The notes under the pieces are model-generated. The model worked only from the letters and a program-made list of their open reading frames with translations, was not told the origin of the DNA and searched no databases. From NCBI GenBank assembly GCA_947504205.1, contig CANNGL010000002.1, positions 1-64,000 of the forward strand: a DNA stretch of 64,000 nucleotides, in the 5' to 3' direction. This DNA comes from an uncultured Litoreibacter sp. (GTDB lineage: Bacteria; Pseudomonadota; Alphaproteobacteria; Rhodobacterales; Rhodobacteraceae). The position numbers and the translations under genes are program-made. Positions 28,544 to 37,752 of this stretch are shown here, in pieces; within the stretch, counting starts at the first letter, position 1; each line of letters opens with the position of its first letter.

Positions 28544-28792
28544 ATGCCAGTCAAACTCCCCTTGCCCACAGCCGACATCCGCGTCCCGGTGAAACGCAAG
28601 AAAACGCTCGAACCTGATCGCGTCGAAGCCCTTGCCGAAGACATTCTGGAGAACGGGCAGACCACGCCGATCCGCGTGCGCGAGGACGGAGACGGCTACG
28701 TTCTGATCGAAGGGTATCACCGGCTGGAGGCGATGCTGGCCTTGGGCGAAGAGGTCATCGAAGGATACATCGTGCACGCGCGGCTGCATTGA
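28544..28792 (+). CDS. Small ParB/Srx-like nuclease-domain protein
   Basis: [72 protein letters not shown]. Confidence 0.8.
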   Translation: MPVKLPLPTADIRVPVKRKKTLEPDRVEALAEDILENGQTTPIRVREDGDGYVLIEGYHRLEAMLALGEEVIEGYIVHARLH

Positions 28793-28881
28793 GGGGCAAT
28801 CGTGGTTCGTTTCGGGCTTTGTTGAAGCGAGTTCTCTTTTAGACAGGTGCGCTTTCTCTTTATCTATCTTATTCATAGGTC

Positions 28882-30213
28882 ATGAACGCCGAACAAAAGA
28901 TTTCCTCGAATGCTGCTCTACTGAAGTGGTTCGAGGTGCAAGACATCGACATTCAGCGAGTATTTTCGGCGCGTTGTGCCTTACGAGTATTGCCCGCTGG
29001 CATGGAACTTCTGGCCGTGCCCGAGATTCCCAATGGTCATGAGATTGTTTTGGGCTTCTTTCGTACAACCCTTAATGCGGCGGTCGGAGCGAAGTACAAT
29101 GCACATATTGAGAAGCAACTTCCGAGGCACTTATTCACGGCCGCGAGCGTACAGATCAGCCAAGCTGATACAAAGCTTATCGAAAGACACCACCCCGGTG
29201 CATTCAATGCAGCTTCGGCGGCAAATGACTCAAACAGTTCATTCGATGACCCATTCGGGCTGCACCCGATTGGATCACTTCTCAAAGCGTCTCACGAAGT
29301 TATAAAATACCTTCGGCCCAACATCGAGAAGCCGCAAGAATATGCATTCGCTGATGCTTCATACATTTCAGAAATGGGCGTCGAAACTGCTCTGGACACA
29401 CCGATTTGGCTAGGTGGAGACCTCGCTGGGCCGCTAAGTAAAGAATGGGATCGATTTGTTGAAGAGACAAGCCGCACCGCCCATTGGGACTTCTGGAAAC
29501 GCTGGTATCAAGGAATATTACAAGGCAAACCACTGGACTGGAATTTGCAGCGCCATGTTGCTTTGGACGTCGGTAGCGATGTCTGGGATGCAGGTATTGA
29601 GGCCGTTGCAAAACGAGTTGCTGAGATTGAGGAAAAGTGGAGGTATGCAAACTCCGACAGCCACGAGATATCTCCTGAACCCGTTAGCAAGAACTCGGTC
29701 GCGGCACTCTTTGATCGCTCACCAGTAGTGATCGCTAGTATGAAAACCCTTTCAGAAACTGTATCATTGCGTGTCGATGCTTTTGACAGAATGGCTCGAC
29801 CAAATGAGTATGTTCCATTTCTCGAAACCTATCGGCGTCTTCCGCAGACAGCTGATCGCATCACTAAGGTGCTCGAGAATGGACCAGATGCCAAAAATTC
29901 TGAGACGCTGCTCGCACTCGAGGTCGGGCAACTGAGGGCTGAGATCGAGGCCCTAAGATTACAACTGAAAGATGCCTATGACGACCTTGCTGAATTAAGG
30001 AAAAAGCCTTGGTATAAGTCGTCCTCAATCCTCTGTACATTTGCGGTCGCTACAGGCCTTTGGGCCTTATCAGGTGACGAAAAATCACTTGAACAACGTT
30101 GGATCAAAATTAGTGCCGATTTTGAATTTCTGAATTCAGGGATTTGGCCAAATGGTTTGGAACGGATCGACGAACCATTGCGGCTGGAGTTACCCGAAAC
30201 CCAAGACGTGTAA
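28882..30213 (+). CDS. Hypothetical protein with coiled coil and C-terminal hydrophobic segment
   Basis: 443 aa; HWDFWKRWYQGILQGKPLDWNLQRHVALDVGSDVWDAGIEAVAKRVAEIEEKW; LRAEIEALRLQLKDAYDDLAELRKK. Confidence 0.7.
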   Translation: MNAEQKISSNAALLKWFEVQDIDIQRVFSARCALRVLPAGMELLAVPEIPNGHEIVLGFFRTTLNAAVGAKYNAHIEKQLPRHLFTAASVQISQADTKLIERHHPGAFNAASAANDSNSSFDDPFGLHPIGSLLKASHEVIKYLRPNIEKPQEYAFADASYISEMGVETALDTPIWLGGDLAGPLSKEWDRFVEETSRTAHWDFWKRWYQGILQGKPLDWNLQRHVALDVGSDVWDAGIEAVAKRVAEIEEKWRYANSDSHEISPEPVSKNSVAALFDRSPVVIASMKTLSETVSLRVDAFDRMARPNEYVPFLETYRRLPQTADRITKVLENGPDAKNSETLLALEVGQLRAEIEALRLQLKDAYDDLAELRKKPWYKSSSILCTFAVATGLWALSGDEKSLEQRWIKISADFEFLNSGIWPNGLERIDEPLRLELPETQDV

Positions 30214-30266
30214 TAATCTCCAAGGCGACGAGTCAGCCGCCAAAAGGGGACCTTAATCTGTTACTA

Positions 30267-30291
30267 CGCCTGGGCCTTTCAGGGCCCGGCG
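30267..30291 (+). terminator. Hairpin downstream of 28882..30213
   Basis: CGCC(t)GGGCC-tttcag-GGCCCGGCG followed by CTGTTTC. Confidence 0.45.
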
Positions 30292-30365
30292 CTGTTTCAT
30301 CACTTCGTTCAAAAGGACGAGACTTTGAGGCGGATTTGGTTCGGACGGAAGACCTCCTGAACCCG

Positions 30366-30399
30366 AATTTCGAGCGATTAAAAAGAATCGCTCGAAATT
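30366..30399. repeat. Long perfect inverted repeat in intergenic region
   Basis: AATTTCGAGCGATT-aaaaag-AATCGCTCGAAATT (14-bp arms). Confidence 0.85.
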
Positions 30400-30575
30400 T
30401 GGCAAAAATGTGTCAGTGTTTCCGGATATCTGACAATGTGGGCAATCTGCGCAGTTTAAGATGCGGTTTCCGGTCAGTTCGAGGTGAATTCAGGCAAAAC
30501 CTTGACCAAAACATGGCGGTTGTAAGAATGGCCGTCTGTTCATTTGCCTGTAACCTTGTGCGAGGAAACCATCCG

Positions 30576-30908
30576 ATGATCCGAACGACTTTTGCGGCGC
30601 TCTGCCTGGCCGCGCTCCCTATTTTTGTGTCTCAAACCGCCATTGCCGGGGACCAATCAAAGGGAGCACACACTCACATTGGCAGCCATGTGGTTGACGG
30701 CGCCAGCTTCCGCTCTCCGATCAACTATCGCCCACTCGGGAAGACCTCTTTTGTGCGGACCAAAGCCTATGATGAAGCTGACACGAAGGACTATCGTGTC
30801 GCTCAAGGCCTGATTTACTACAAGGAGCGCTCGCCATTGCTGGAGACAGCCCGCGCCAATAACCCAACCTGGCGTTCGGTCGTCTCTGTCGAGGAATTCG
30901 ACAATTAA
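30576..30908 (+). CDS. Secreted hypothetical protein
   Basis: Signal peptide MIRTTFAALCLAALPIFVSQTAIA, 110 aa. Confidence 0.65.
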   Translation: MIRTTFAALCLAALPIFVSQTAIAGDQSKGAHTHIGSHVVDGASFRSPINYRPLGKTSFVRTKAYDEADTKDYRVAQGLIYYKERSPLLETARANNPTWRSVVSVEEFDN

Positions 30909-31018
30909 GCTCAGACCTTGAGCGCCACACTGCCACCATGGCAAATTGTGAAGCCGCGACGATTGTATTCGGTCGCGGCTTCACTCATTCTGGACCCAAA
31001 TTCAGAGCGGATGGCTTA

Positions 31019-31360
31019 ATGCGATTTTTTCTTTTGTGTCTTTGTGTAGTGGGGCTGGCAGCCTGTGGATCATCACGCAGCACCGGCCCCGGCGTCACCC
31101 GAGGTGGCAGCGGCCCGATTGAGCGGGCCTGCAACGCGTCAGATCGCCGAGCCTCCGACCCCGTCTTGTGCAATTGCGTGCAACAGACCGCAGATCTGAC
31201 TTTGAGCGGCGGTGATCAATCGCTCGCAGCCACGTTTTTCAGCAACCCGCAGCGTGCGCAGGACATTCGGCAATCAGATCGGGCCTCGGACGAAGCATTC
31301 TGGACACGCTACAAGGAATTTGCCAATGCCGCGCGCACCTATTGTGGGTCGGTGGCCTGA
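31019..31360 (+). CDS. Hypothetical lipoprotein
   Basis: MRFFLLCLCVVGLAACGSSRSTG lipobox. Confidence 0.75.
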   Translation: MRFFLLCLCVVGLAACGSSRSTGPGVTRGGSGPIERACNASDRRASDPVLCNCVQQTADLTLSGGDQSLAATFFSNPQRAQDIRQSDRASDEAFWTRYKEFANAARTYCGSVA

Positions 31361-31806
31361 AGCTCAGCAAACAGACCCGGCAAACTATCCTGAATTCGAG
31401 CGATGACGGCTTCAAACCTGCCGGTATAGTAAGGATCGGGTATATCGGGGTTGTCATCCTGACCAAAGCTGCCAAGCAACGCGACTGGCGTTGAGTTGCC
31501 CGTTGGTCGACGCTGCTCGATGGCTTCCCGCACAGCCCGATCCAAAGCCACGATCATGTCGAATTGTTCGAAATCGCTTTCGCGCAGAACCCGTGCACGC
31601 TGATCTGATATATCCACGCCATGGCCGCGACCGGCAACTACGGCACGACCGTCAGGCGGATGCCCGTTATGCCACCCGCCGGTCGCCGCGCTGTCAAAAA
31701 ACAGCTCCGTCAGACCCTCAGTTTCAGCTTTAGACCGCGCTAACCCTTCGGCCAACGGCGATCGACATATGTTGCCTAAACAGACAAACAATACGCGTCT
31801 TTTCAC
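31339..31806 (-). CDS. Low molecular weight protein-tyrosine phosphatase
   Basis: RVLFVCLGNICRSPLAEGLAR (CxGNxCRS P-loop), DPYYTG. Confidence 0.95.
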   Translation of the reverse strand: MKRRVLFVCLGNICRSPLAEGLARSKAETEGLTELFFDSAATGGWHNGHPPDGRAVVAGRGHGVDISDQRARVLRESDFEQFDMIVALDRAVREAIEQRRPTGNSTPVALLGSFGQDDNPDIPDPYYTGRFEAVIARIQDSLPGLFAELQATDPQ

Positions 31807-31828
31807 AATGATAGCTCCCCAGCTGTCG

Positions 31829-31842
31829 TGACGTTAACGTCA
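31829..31842. promoter_or_regulatory. Perfect 14-bp palindrome between divergent genes
   Basis: TGACGTTAACGTCA between LMW-PTP and sirtuin genes. Confidence 0.55.
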
Positions 31843-31916
31843 GATACGTCCGAAAGACAAGCCCCTTTGCCGGAGCCATTGGCAAGATTCGGCCCAAGGC
31901 CTAAAACAGGAGGGCC

Positions 31917-32633
31917 ATGACCAAATCAGACAACCCGATCGAGCTCGTTATCCTGACTGGCGCAGGGATCTCCGCTGAAAGCGGCCTCGGCACGTTTCGC
32001 GACAAAGATGGGCTCTGGACGAAATATGATCTGGCAGAAGTCGCGAGCCCCAAAGGCTTTGCCGCAGATCCGGGAAAGGTCCACGACTTCTACAATGCCA
32101 GACGCAGGAACGCATCGGAAGCGAGCCCGAACGCTGCACATACCGCACTGGTCGAATTGGAAGCAAAACTCGGTGATCGCATGATGTTGATCACCCAGAA
32201 CGTGGATGATCTGCACGAACGCGCAGGGTCACGCTCCGTTCTGCATATGCACGGGGCGTTGTCTCGCGCGCGTTGCGCAGCCTGTGGCGCAACCTTCGAC
32301 GCGCCTCAAGTGATGTCAGCCGACGATCCCTGCCCGTGCTGTTGGAACAACGCCACTCGCCCCGACATCGTTTGGTTCGGTGAAATGCCAATGCACATGG
32401 ATCGCATCTATGCGGCCTTGGCAGAGTGCACGTTGTTTGTCGCAATTGGCACATCCGGAACGGTCTATCCCGCTGCGGGTTTCGTTGCCGAAGCGCGCGC
32501 TGGCGGCGCCGACACGCTGGAGCTGAACGCCGAACCCTCGGCCGTCGCCAGCGCATTCGCGGACGCGCACTATGGCCAGGCCAGCCAGATTGTACCGGCC
32601 TGGACCAGGGAGGTCTTAGCTCAGTTCGAGTGA
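31917..32633 (+). CDS. cobB: NAD-dependent protein deacylase (sirtuin)
   Basis: LTGAGISAESGLGTFRDKDGLW, LITQNVDDLHERAGS, Cys4 zinc site, GTSGTVYPAAGF. Confidence 0.93.
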   Translation: MTKSDNPIELVILTGAGISAESGLGTFRDKDGLWTKYDLAEVASPKGFAADPGKVHDFYNARRRNASEASPNAAHTALVELEAKLGDRMMLITQNVDDLHERAGSRSVLHMHGALSRARCAACGATFDAPQVMSADDPCPCCWNNATRPDIVWFGEMPMHMDRIYAALAECTLFVAIGTSGTVYPAAGFVAEARAGGADTLELNAEPSAVASAFADAHYGQASQIVPAWTREVLAQFE

Positions 32634-33109
32634 GTACCGTGGCCGCCATGCGCCCCGGCTTCAGGCTTACGATCCAGATCAACCGGCACATCGATCGTGA
32701 TGTCGCCAGCTTTCTCGAATGTAAGCGTGATGCTGACAGTCTCACCGTTCTCCAGCGGGTCATTCAGGCCCATCAACATCACATGCTTGCCGCCACGCGC
32801 GAGCATCAGGGTCTCGCCCGCCGGGATTTCAAACCCTTCTTCGACGTGAAGCATTTGCATGACACCATCACCCTTGTCCTTGTGGGTGTGCAGTTGTGTG
32901 ACTTTGGAGGCATCGGTTTGCGCGCCGATCAGGCGATCATCTTCGCCAGACATGTTCATGATCTGCATGAAGGCCGCGCCGGCTTTGGCCGCAGGGCTTG
33001 AGGCCCGGGCATAGGCATCCTCAATCATGAATTTGGCGTCGCCGGACATAGCGGCAGACGGCAAGATCAACAGGGCTGCGATGGCAGCAGAAATAGCAAA
33101 CTTGGTCAT
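32621..33109 (-). CDS. Copper chaperone PCu(A)C family
   Basis: DAYARASSPAAKAGAAFMQIMN...HTHKDKGDGVMQMLHVEEGFEIPAGETLMLARGGKHVMLMGL. Confidence 0.93.
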   Translation of the reverse strand: MTKFAISAAIAALLILPSAAMSGDAKFMIEDAYARASSPAAKAGAAFMQIMNMSGEDDRLIGAQTDASKVTQLHTHKDKGDGVMQMLHVEEGFEIPAGETLMLARGGKHVMLMGLNDPLENGETVSITLTFEKAGDITIDVPVDLDRKPEAGAHGGHGTHSN

Positions 33110-33153
33110 TTGGGTCCCTTTCAGGGCAATAGATATCTGAGGTTCTGGTTAGG

Positions 33154-33507
33154 TCAGATTTGAAAGGGAGGGGCACGTGGCGACGTGCGCCAAGTCGGAC
33201 GCTGATCCTGACGCAAGCTCGCGGGCAGGATCGGTTCAATTCGCGTGACAGACCACAGGGTCGCCGCCATGACCGCGACCGGTGGCAGGCTTGTTGCAGT
33301 CACGGAGGTGTCAGGGCAGTCCGGACTTGAATGAACCGGGTCACCGTTCGCATCAACGGTCAGGGTTTCAGTCCCCTGCCCGTTACAAATCACCAGCGTT
33401 ATTTGACCAAACTCGGACGGACCACGCATCACACCCTGTGCTGCCGTCAGGCTGACAATGAGCGAAATCAGAACAAATCCAGCAAGAAGGCGGAGGCGAT
33501 TGATCAT
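33154..33507 (-). CDS. Hypothetical (DUF2946-like) protein upstream of PCu(A)C
   Basis: 117 aa; TM N-terminus then ITLVICNGQGTETLTVDANGDP; co-directional with the copper chaperone. Confidence 0.55.
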   Translation of the reverse strand: MINRLRLLAGFVLISLIVSLTAAQGVMRGPSEFGQITLVICNGQGTETLTVDANGDPVHSSPDCPDTSVTATSLPPVAVMAATLWSVTRIEPILPASLRQDQRPTWRTSPRAPPFQI

Positions 33508-33602
33508 GACGCTCGCATAGCTTGAAGGCGCGAATTATCCAAGGGGGCAGATGCGCACAGCAGTTCACATCTTCACGGGCGGCAGCCGAGTACGGAAGAC
33601 AT

Positions 33603-34202
33603 CTATTCGACGATAATGACCTGTCCGGTCAGCCCGCCCTCGACACTTTTGGCGTAGGCCAGACCGACGCGTTTCGAGGAGACAGGTTCGTGGCCCGGAA
33701 ACCAAGCGCCATATCTCGGAGCAGACACCTCCAGCAAACCGGGGCTGACCACATTCACCCGCAGGCGCCGTGGCATCTCGATCGCGGCTCCCGTGACAAA
33801 GCCACCCAGCGCGCCGTTTGCGGTGGCGGCGCATGTCCCCATCTTGATGGGATCACGGTCCAGCACGCCGCTGGTCAAAGTAAAGGAGCCCCCTTCTGCA
33901 ACGTGGTTCAGTCCAGCCAGCACCAGATTGATCTGCCCCATAACCTTTTGACTGAGGCTTTTCATGACGTCCTGTTCCGTCAACTCCGCAAAATCTCCAA
34001 AATGCACGTCACCTGCCGTTGAAATGACCGCATCAATGGCACCGACCTTCTTATAGAGCGCATCGACAGATCCGCAGTCTGAGAGATCAACTTGAATATC
34101 GCCACTGGTGCGACCAACCCGGACAAGATCATGACGCTCGCCCAGCTCATCGCATACAGCACGGCCGATATCACCACTCGCACCGACTATAATGATCTTC
34201 AT
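33603..34202 (-). CDS. Short-chain dehydrogenase family protein
   Basis: MKIIIVGASGDIGRAVCDEL. Confidence 0.88.
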   Translation of the reverse strand: MKIIIVGASGDIGRAVCDELGERHDLVRVGRTSGDIQVDLSDCGSVDALYKKVGAIDAVISTAGDVHFGDFAELTEQDVMKSLSQKVMGQINLVLAGLNHVAEGGSFTLTSGVLDRDPIKMGTCAATANGALGGFVTGAAIEMPRRLRVNVVSPGLLEVSAPRYGAWFPGHEPVSSKRVGLAYAKSVEGGLTGQVIIVE

Positions 34203-34298
34203 ATCTTCTCTCCGATCTCACGTGTTTACTTTGACTTAAGTGTCCTGCTCGCGACTTGGAACCGGCCGCCGACCAAATCGAACTGTTTCAATAACCCG

Positions 34299-35483
34299 CT
34301 ACCCTTCCGCCTGCAGACTTCTCGCCCAAAGGGCCGCCAGCACCCCGGCGGCAGACACTGACAAAAGCAGTAATAACAAAACCGGCGCCGCCCCGTCCGG
34401 CGGCAATATCGCACCCGTAAGTGTCGTCAGCACCGCCCCCAGCGCAACGATAAATGCGCTGTTCAACCCCGCCGCAGTTCCCGCAAGCTTTGGGCGCACC
34501 GACATGGCCGCAGTATTGCTGCTGGGCATGCTGATGCCATTACCCAGACCGATAAATATCGTGCTTCCGAAGAAAAAAGCTGGGGATTGAAAGCCAAGAA
34601 GCAACATCGCCAAACCAATCGTCAGTCCGCCAAATGTAATGATGCGACCCGCCACCATCATCGTGGTCAGCCGGAACCGATGAGCGAGCTGACCCGAAAG
34701 AAACCCACCCAGCATGAAACCGGCGGTAATCGTGCCAATGTAAAACCCAAGCTCCGCTGTCGACACGCCAAAGGTGGTCTGAGCAACGAGCGGAGCGCCC
34801 GTGACAAAGATGTAGAAACCACCCGTCGAAAACGCACCGCACAAAGCACAGGCCCAGAACATCGGCTCCCTCAAAAGCACAAAGGCACTTTCACGAGGTT
34901 CATCCGGTTTTGCCGGGGATCGTGGATGGGTCTCACCCAAATCGAACCAGCACAGCGCCAAAATCACGAAGCCTGCAATGGAATAAAAGTAGAAGTTGGC
35001 CCGCCATCCAAACGCCGTATCAAGCAACCCGCCCAACATCGGCCCAAGCATTGGCGCGACCGCCATCGACATGCTGATATACCCGATCAGACTTGCCGCT
35101 TTGCGCTCGGACCTCGTGTCTCGCACAATCGCCATGGACAGGGTGAAGCCAGCGGTCACGCCCCCCTGCAGCATCCGAAAGATCAGGAATGTCCAGACAT
35201 TCTCAGCCGTTGCACACATGATCGATGCGACCACGAACAAGGTGAAAGCTGCCAGAAGAACCGGTCGCCGCCCAATACGATCCGACAAGGGACCAATGAT
35301 AAGCTGGATAATTGCAGTAATGGCGAGATACCCGGAAATCGCGAAGCTCACCATGGCGTAATCGGTATTCAGATCGTCAGCGATATTGGCCAATGACGGC
35401 GCAAACAGGTTCAGCGAAAGCGGCGAGAACCCCGCCAGAAAGATCAGCGTTATAAGATGCGGAGGTGTCGTCGGCCTACTCAT
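34299..35483 (-). CDS. MFS multidrug transporter, Bcr/CflA type
   Basis: MSRPTTPPHLITLIFLAGFSPLSLNLFAPSLANIADDL..GPLSDRIGRRPVLL; 12-TM-like. Confidence 0.92.
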   Translation of the reverse strand: MSRPTTPPHLITLIFLAGFSPLSLNLFAPSLANIADDLNTDYAMVSFAISGYLAITAIIQLIIGPLSDRIGRRPVLLAAFTLFVVASIMCATAENVWTFLIFRMLQGGVTAGFTLSMAIVRDTRSERKAASLIGYISMSMAVAPMLGPMLGGLLDTAFGWRANFYFYSIAGFVILALCWFDLGETHPRSPAKPDEPRESAFVLLREPMFWACALCGAFSTGGFYIFVTGAPLVAQTTFGVSTAELGFYIGTITAGFMLGGFLSGQLAHRFRLTTMMVAGRIITFGGLTIGLAMLLLGFQSPAFFFGSTIFIGLGNGISMPSSNTAAMSVRPKLAGTAAGLNSAFIVALGAVLTTLTGAILPPDGAAPVLLLLLLSVSAAGVLAALWARSLQAEG

Positions 35484-35508
35484 TTGCAACTGCTCCTGTC
35501 TCCAAAAC

Positions 35509-35538
35509 AAAAAAAAGCCCCCGAATTGCTTCGGGGGC
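35509..35538 (-). terminator. Intrinsic terminator inside the 5' leader of the MFS gene
   Basis: Minus strand GCCCCCGAA gcaa TTCGGGGGC TTTTTTTT; about 25 nt upstream of MFS ATG. Confidence 0.88.
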
Positions 35539-35563
35539 GCATGGCGTACGGATATGGATACCC

Positions 35564-35608
35564 CTACCGGACCATGCACCTCTCGCTCACCACGACATCA
35601 ATAATCAT
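35564..35608 (-). CDS. Candidate 14-aa leader peptide MIIDVVVSERCMVR
   Basis: AGGAG-aactcca-ATG ATT ATT GAT GTC GTG GTG AGC GAG AGG TGC ATG GTC CGG TAG; ends inside a hairpin abutting the terminator. Confidence 0.5.
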   Translation of the reverse strand: MIIDVVVSERCMVR

Positions 35609-35630
35609 TGGAGTTCTCCTATTTGCCGAC

Positions 35631-35659
35631 AGCGTATGGGCCAAAACCAGCTTTGACAA
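35631..35659 (-). promoter_or_regulatory. Candidate sigma-70 promoter of the MFS leader transcript
   Basis: TTGTCA-N17-TACGCT on the minus strand. Confidence 0.5.
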
Positions 35660-35816
35660 TGCTTCGATGCCACGGGGGCAAAGCTTGTTGCTCAAGGTTG
35701 CAGGCTGTCATGCGTCAAATTTCCCGCTTGCGCGCTCACGCTGAGCCTTTATTCCTAAGCGGTGTTGTTCTTGGGTATTCATTTCCTTTTCGCCATATAA
35801 ATAACGGCTCGCATCT

Positions 35817-36851
35817 ATGTCCCACCCTGCTGACACACGTGATTGGATCCGCGTTCTGGCGCAATATCGCGAACCCAGTCTGGCGCGTTCGCTCTGGGTT
35901 GTGACCAATACGCTCGTTCCGTTCTTTGCGATCTGGGCAGTGGCATGGTGGGCGCTCGATATCTCATATTGGATCAGCTTTGCCTGCGCGATTGTGCTCG
36001 GGTTTTTCCTGATGCGGATTTTCTGCATTCAGCATGACTGCGGGCATGGGGCGCTGTTCAAATCAAAGCGCGCCAATGACTGGCTCGGTCGCTTTGTGTC
36101 GATCCTGACAATCACGCCCTATGCAGTCTGGCGCAAGATGCACGCCGTTCACCACGAAACCCACGGCAATCTGGACCGGCGCGAGATGGGCGATGTCCGC
36201 ACCCTGACCGTCGAGGAATACTATGCTCGCGGTCCCGCAGGCCGCGCGCTTTACAGATTTTACCGCAATCCATTGTTCCTGTTCGGGTTGGCGCCGTTTA
36301 TTCTGTTTTTCCTGCAGTATCGGCTGCCGGTCGGCCTGTGGCATGATCGGAAATACTGGATAAGTGCAATGGGCCTGAACGCAATACTCGCCGTGCTTTT
36401 ATCAGCAATGTATGCGGCGGGTGGTTGGGCCCCTATCCTGATAATCTTCGTACCCTCCGTCTTGTTGGGCGCATTAGCCGGGGTCTGGACATTCTACGTG
36501 CAGCATCAATTTGAAGACACCGCATGGTCCCGCCCTCCGGACTGGCAGGTCCATGACGCCGCACTCTATGGATCTTCCTATGTCGCGCTGCCGCGCTGGT
36601 TTGCGTGGTTCACAGCCAATATCGGCATCCACCATGTTCACCATCTTTACGCCCGCATCCCCTTCTACCGACTGCCGGAGGTCATCGCGGATCACCCTGT
36701 CTTCGCCGAGACCAACCGCATGTCTTTCATGGACTCGCTGAAATGCGCAAACTTCCATCTTTGGGACGAACGGCAGCAGAAAATCCTGTCCTTTCGCGAA
36801 GCGCACCGGACCTATGGCACAGGGTCAATGGCGGTCGTCCCCGCCGAATAG
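35817..36851 (+). CDS. Fatty acid desaturase
   Basis: Histidine boxes HDCGHG, HAVHHETHG, HHVHHL. Confidence 0.93.
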   Translation: MSHPADTRDWIRVLAQYREPSLARSLWVVTNTLVPFFAIWAVAWWALDISYWISFACAIVLGFFLMRIFCIQHDCGHGALFKSKRANDWLGRFVSILTITPYAVWRKMHAVHHETHGNLDRREMGDVRTLTVEEYYARGPAGRALYRFYRNPLFLFGLAPFILFFLQYRLPVGLWHDRKYWISAMGLNAILAVLLSAMYAAGGWAPILIIFVPSVLLGALAGVWTFYVQHQFEDTAWSRPPDWQVHDAALYGSSYVALPRWFAWFTANIGIHHVHHLYARIPFYRLPEVIADHPVFAETNRMSFMDSLKCANFHLWDERQQKILSFREAHRTYGTGSMAVVPAE

Positions 36852-36854
36852 CCC

Positions 36855-37631
36855 TCAGAGTGGCGCATAAAGCGCGCGGCGATAGAGATGCCATGTGGCA
36901 TGGCCCAACACCGGCAGAACCAGAAACAGCCCTAAAAACATCGGTATCATGCCGACAAACAGCATCACGGCGATCAGTCCGGCCCAGATGCTGAGCACGC
37001 GCTTGTTGCGAAGAAACGTCTTCGCGGAGAGCAACATTGCCGTCACGAAATCCAGTTCGTGTTCCAGCAAAAGTGGGATCGCCACCACCGTCAGCGCGAA
37101 TGTCAAAAGCGCCACCGCGCCACCGACGAGAAACTCGAACAAGATCAGAAGCCGCCCATTCAGTGTGCCAAACACTTCCCATGAGGTCGAAATGTTCGTC
37201 AGGCTCATATTGCCGAGAAACAAGGCCAGCGACATATGTGCAAAGAAGCTCCAGAACAGGAAGATGATCAACAGGATCACGCCGATCCATGGCACCTGTC
37301 CGCCCCGCTCCAACCAGACCGCGCCGAGGATTTCCGACCAGACGAGCGGCTCATCGCTTTCAAGGCGGCGACTGACCTCATAAAGCCCAACAGCCGCGAA
37401 AGGCGTCACCAGTGGAAACCCCAGCGACAAAACAAGCGTCCAGGTGAACGTATCCGCGCCCAGCAGGATCAGAACAAATCCACACAGCACGTAAAACGCG
37501 CTGAAAAATATTCCGAAGATCGGCGCGCGCTTGAAGTCGTGCCACCCCGCCTTCAGAGATGCCAGAATGTCGGCAATTGTGATGTCCCCGATCTCGGGCA
37601 CGTCCGAGCGTCGCTTTATTTCGTCTGCCAT
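36855..37631 (-). CDS. DUF2189-type integral membrane protein
   Basis: MADEIKRRSDVPEIGDITIADILASLKAGWHDFKRAPIFGIFFSAFYVLCG. Confidence 0.85.
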   Translation of the reverse strand: MADEIKRRSDVPEIGDITIADILASLKAGWHDFKRAPIFGIFFSAFYVLCGFVLILLGADTFTWTLVLSLGFPLVTPFAAVGLYEVSRRLESDEPLVWSEILGAVWLERGGQVPWIGVILLIIFLFWSFFAHMSLALFLGNMSLTNISTSWEVFGTLNGRLLILFEFLVGGAVALLTFALTVVAIPLLLEHELDFVTAMLLSAKTFLRNKRVLSIWAGLIAVMLFVGMIPMFLGLFLVLPVLGHATWHLYRRALYAPL

Positions 37632-37752
37632 GCCTCCTCCTGCATGTATTCTGATCCGATCAGGCGGAATAGCACTTTGATCTCGATCAAACCGTTTTCC
37701 CCTGCGCCGTGTCTGGTATAAGCAAGAAAATCCACAGAATTTCGGAGCAAAC

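Noticed and set aside
35708-36028. 106-aa minus-strand ORF upstream of the MFS leader
   Set aside because: Mostly antisense to the fatty acid desaturase N-terminus; no RBS or domain support, so it does not explain the terminator at 35509-35538.
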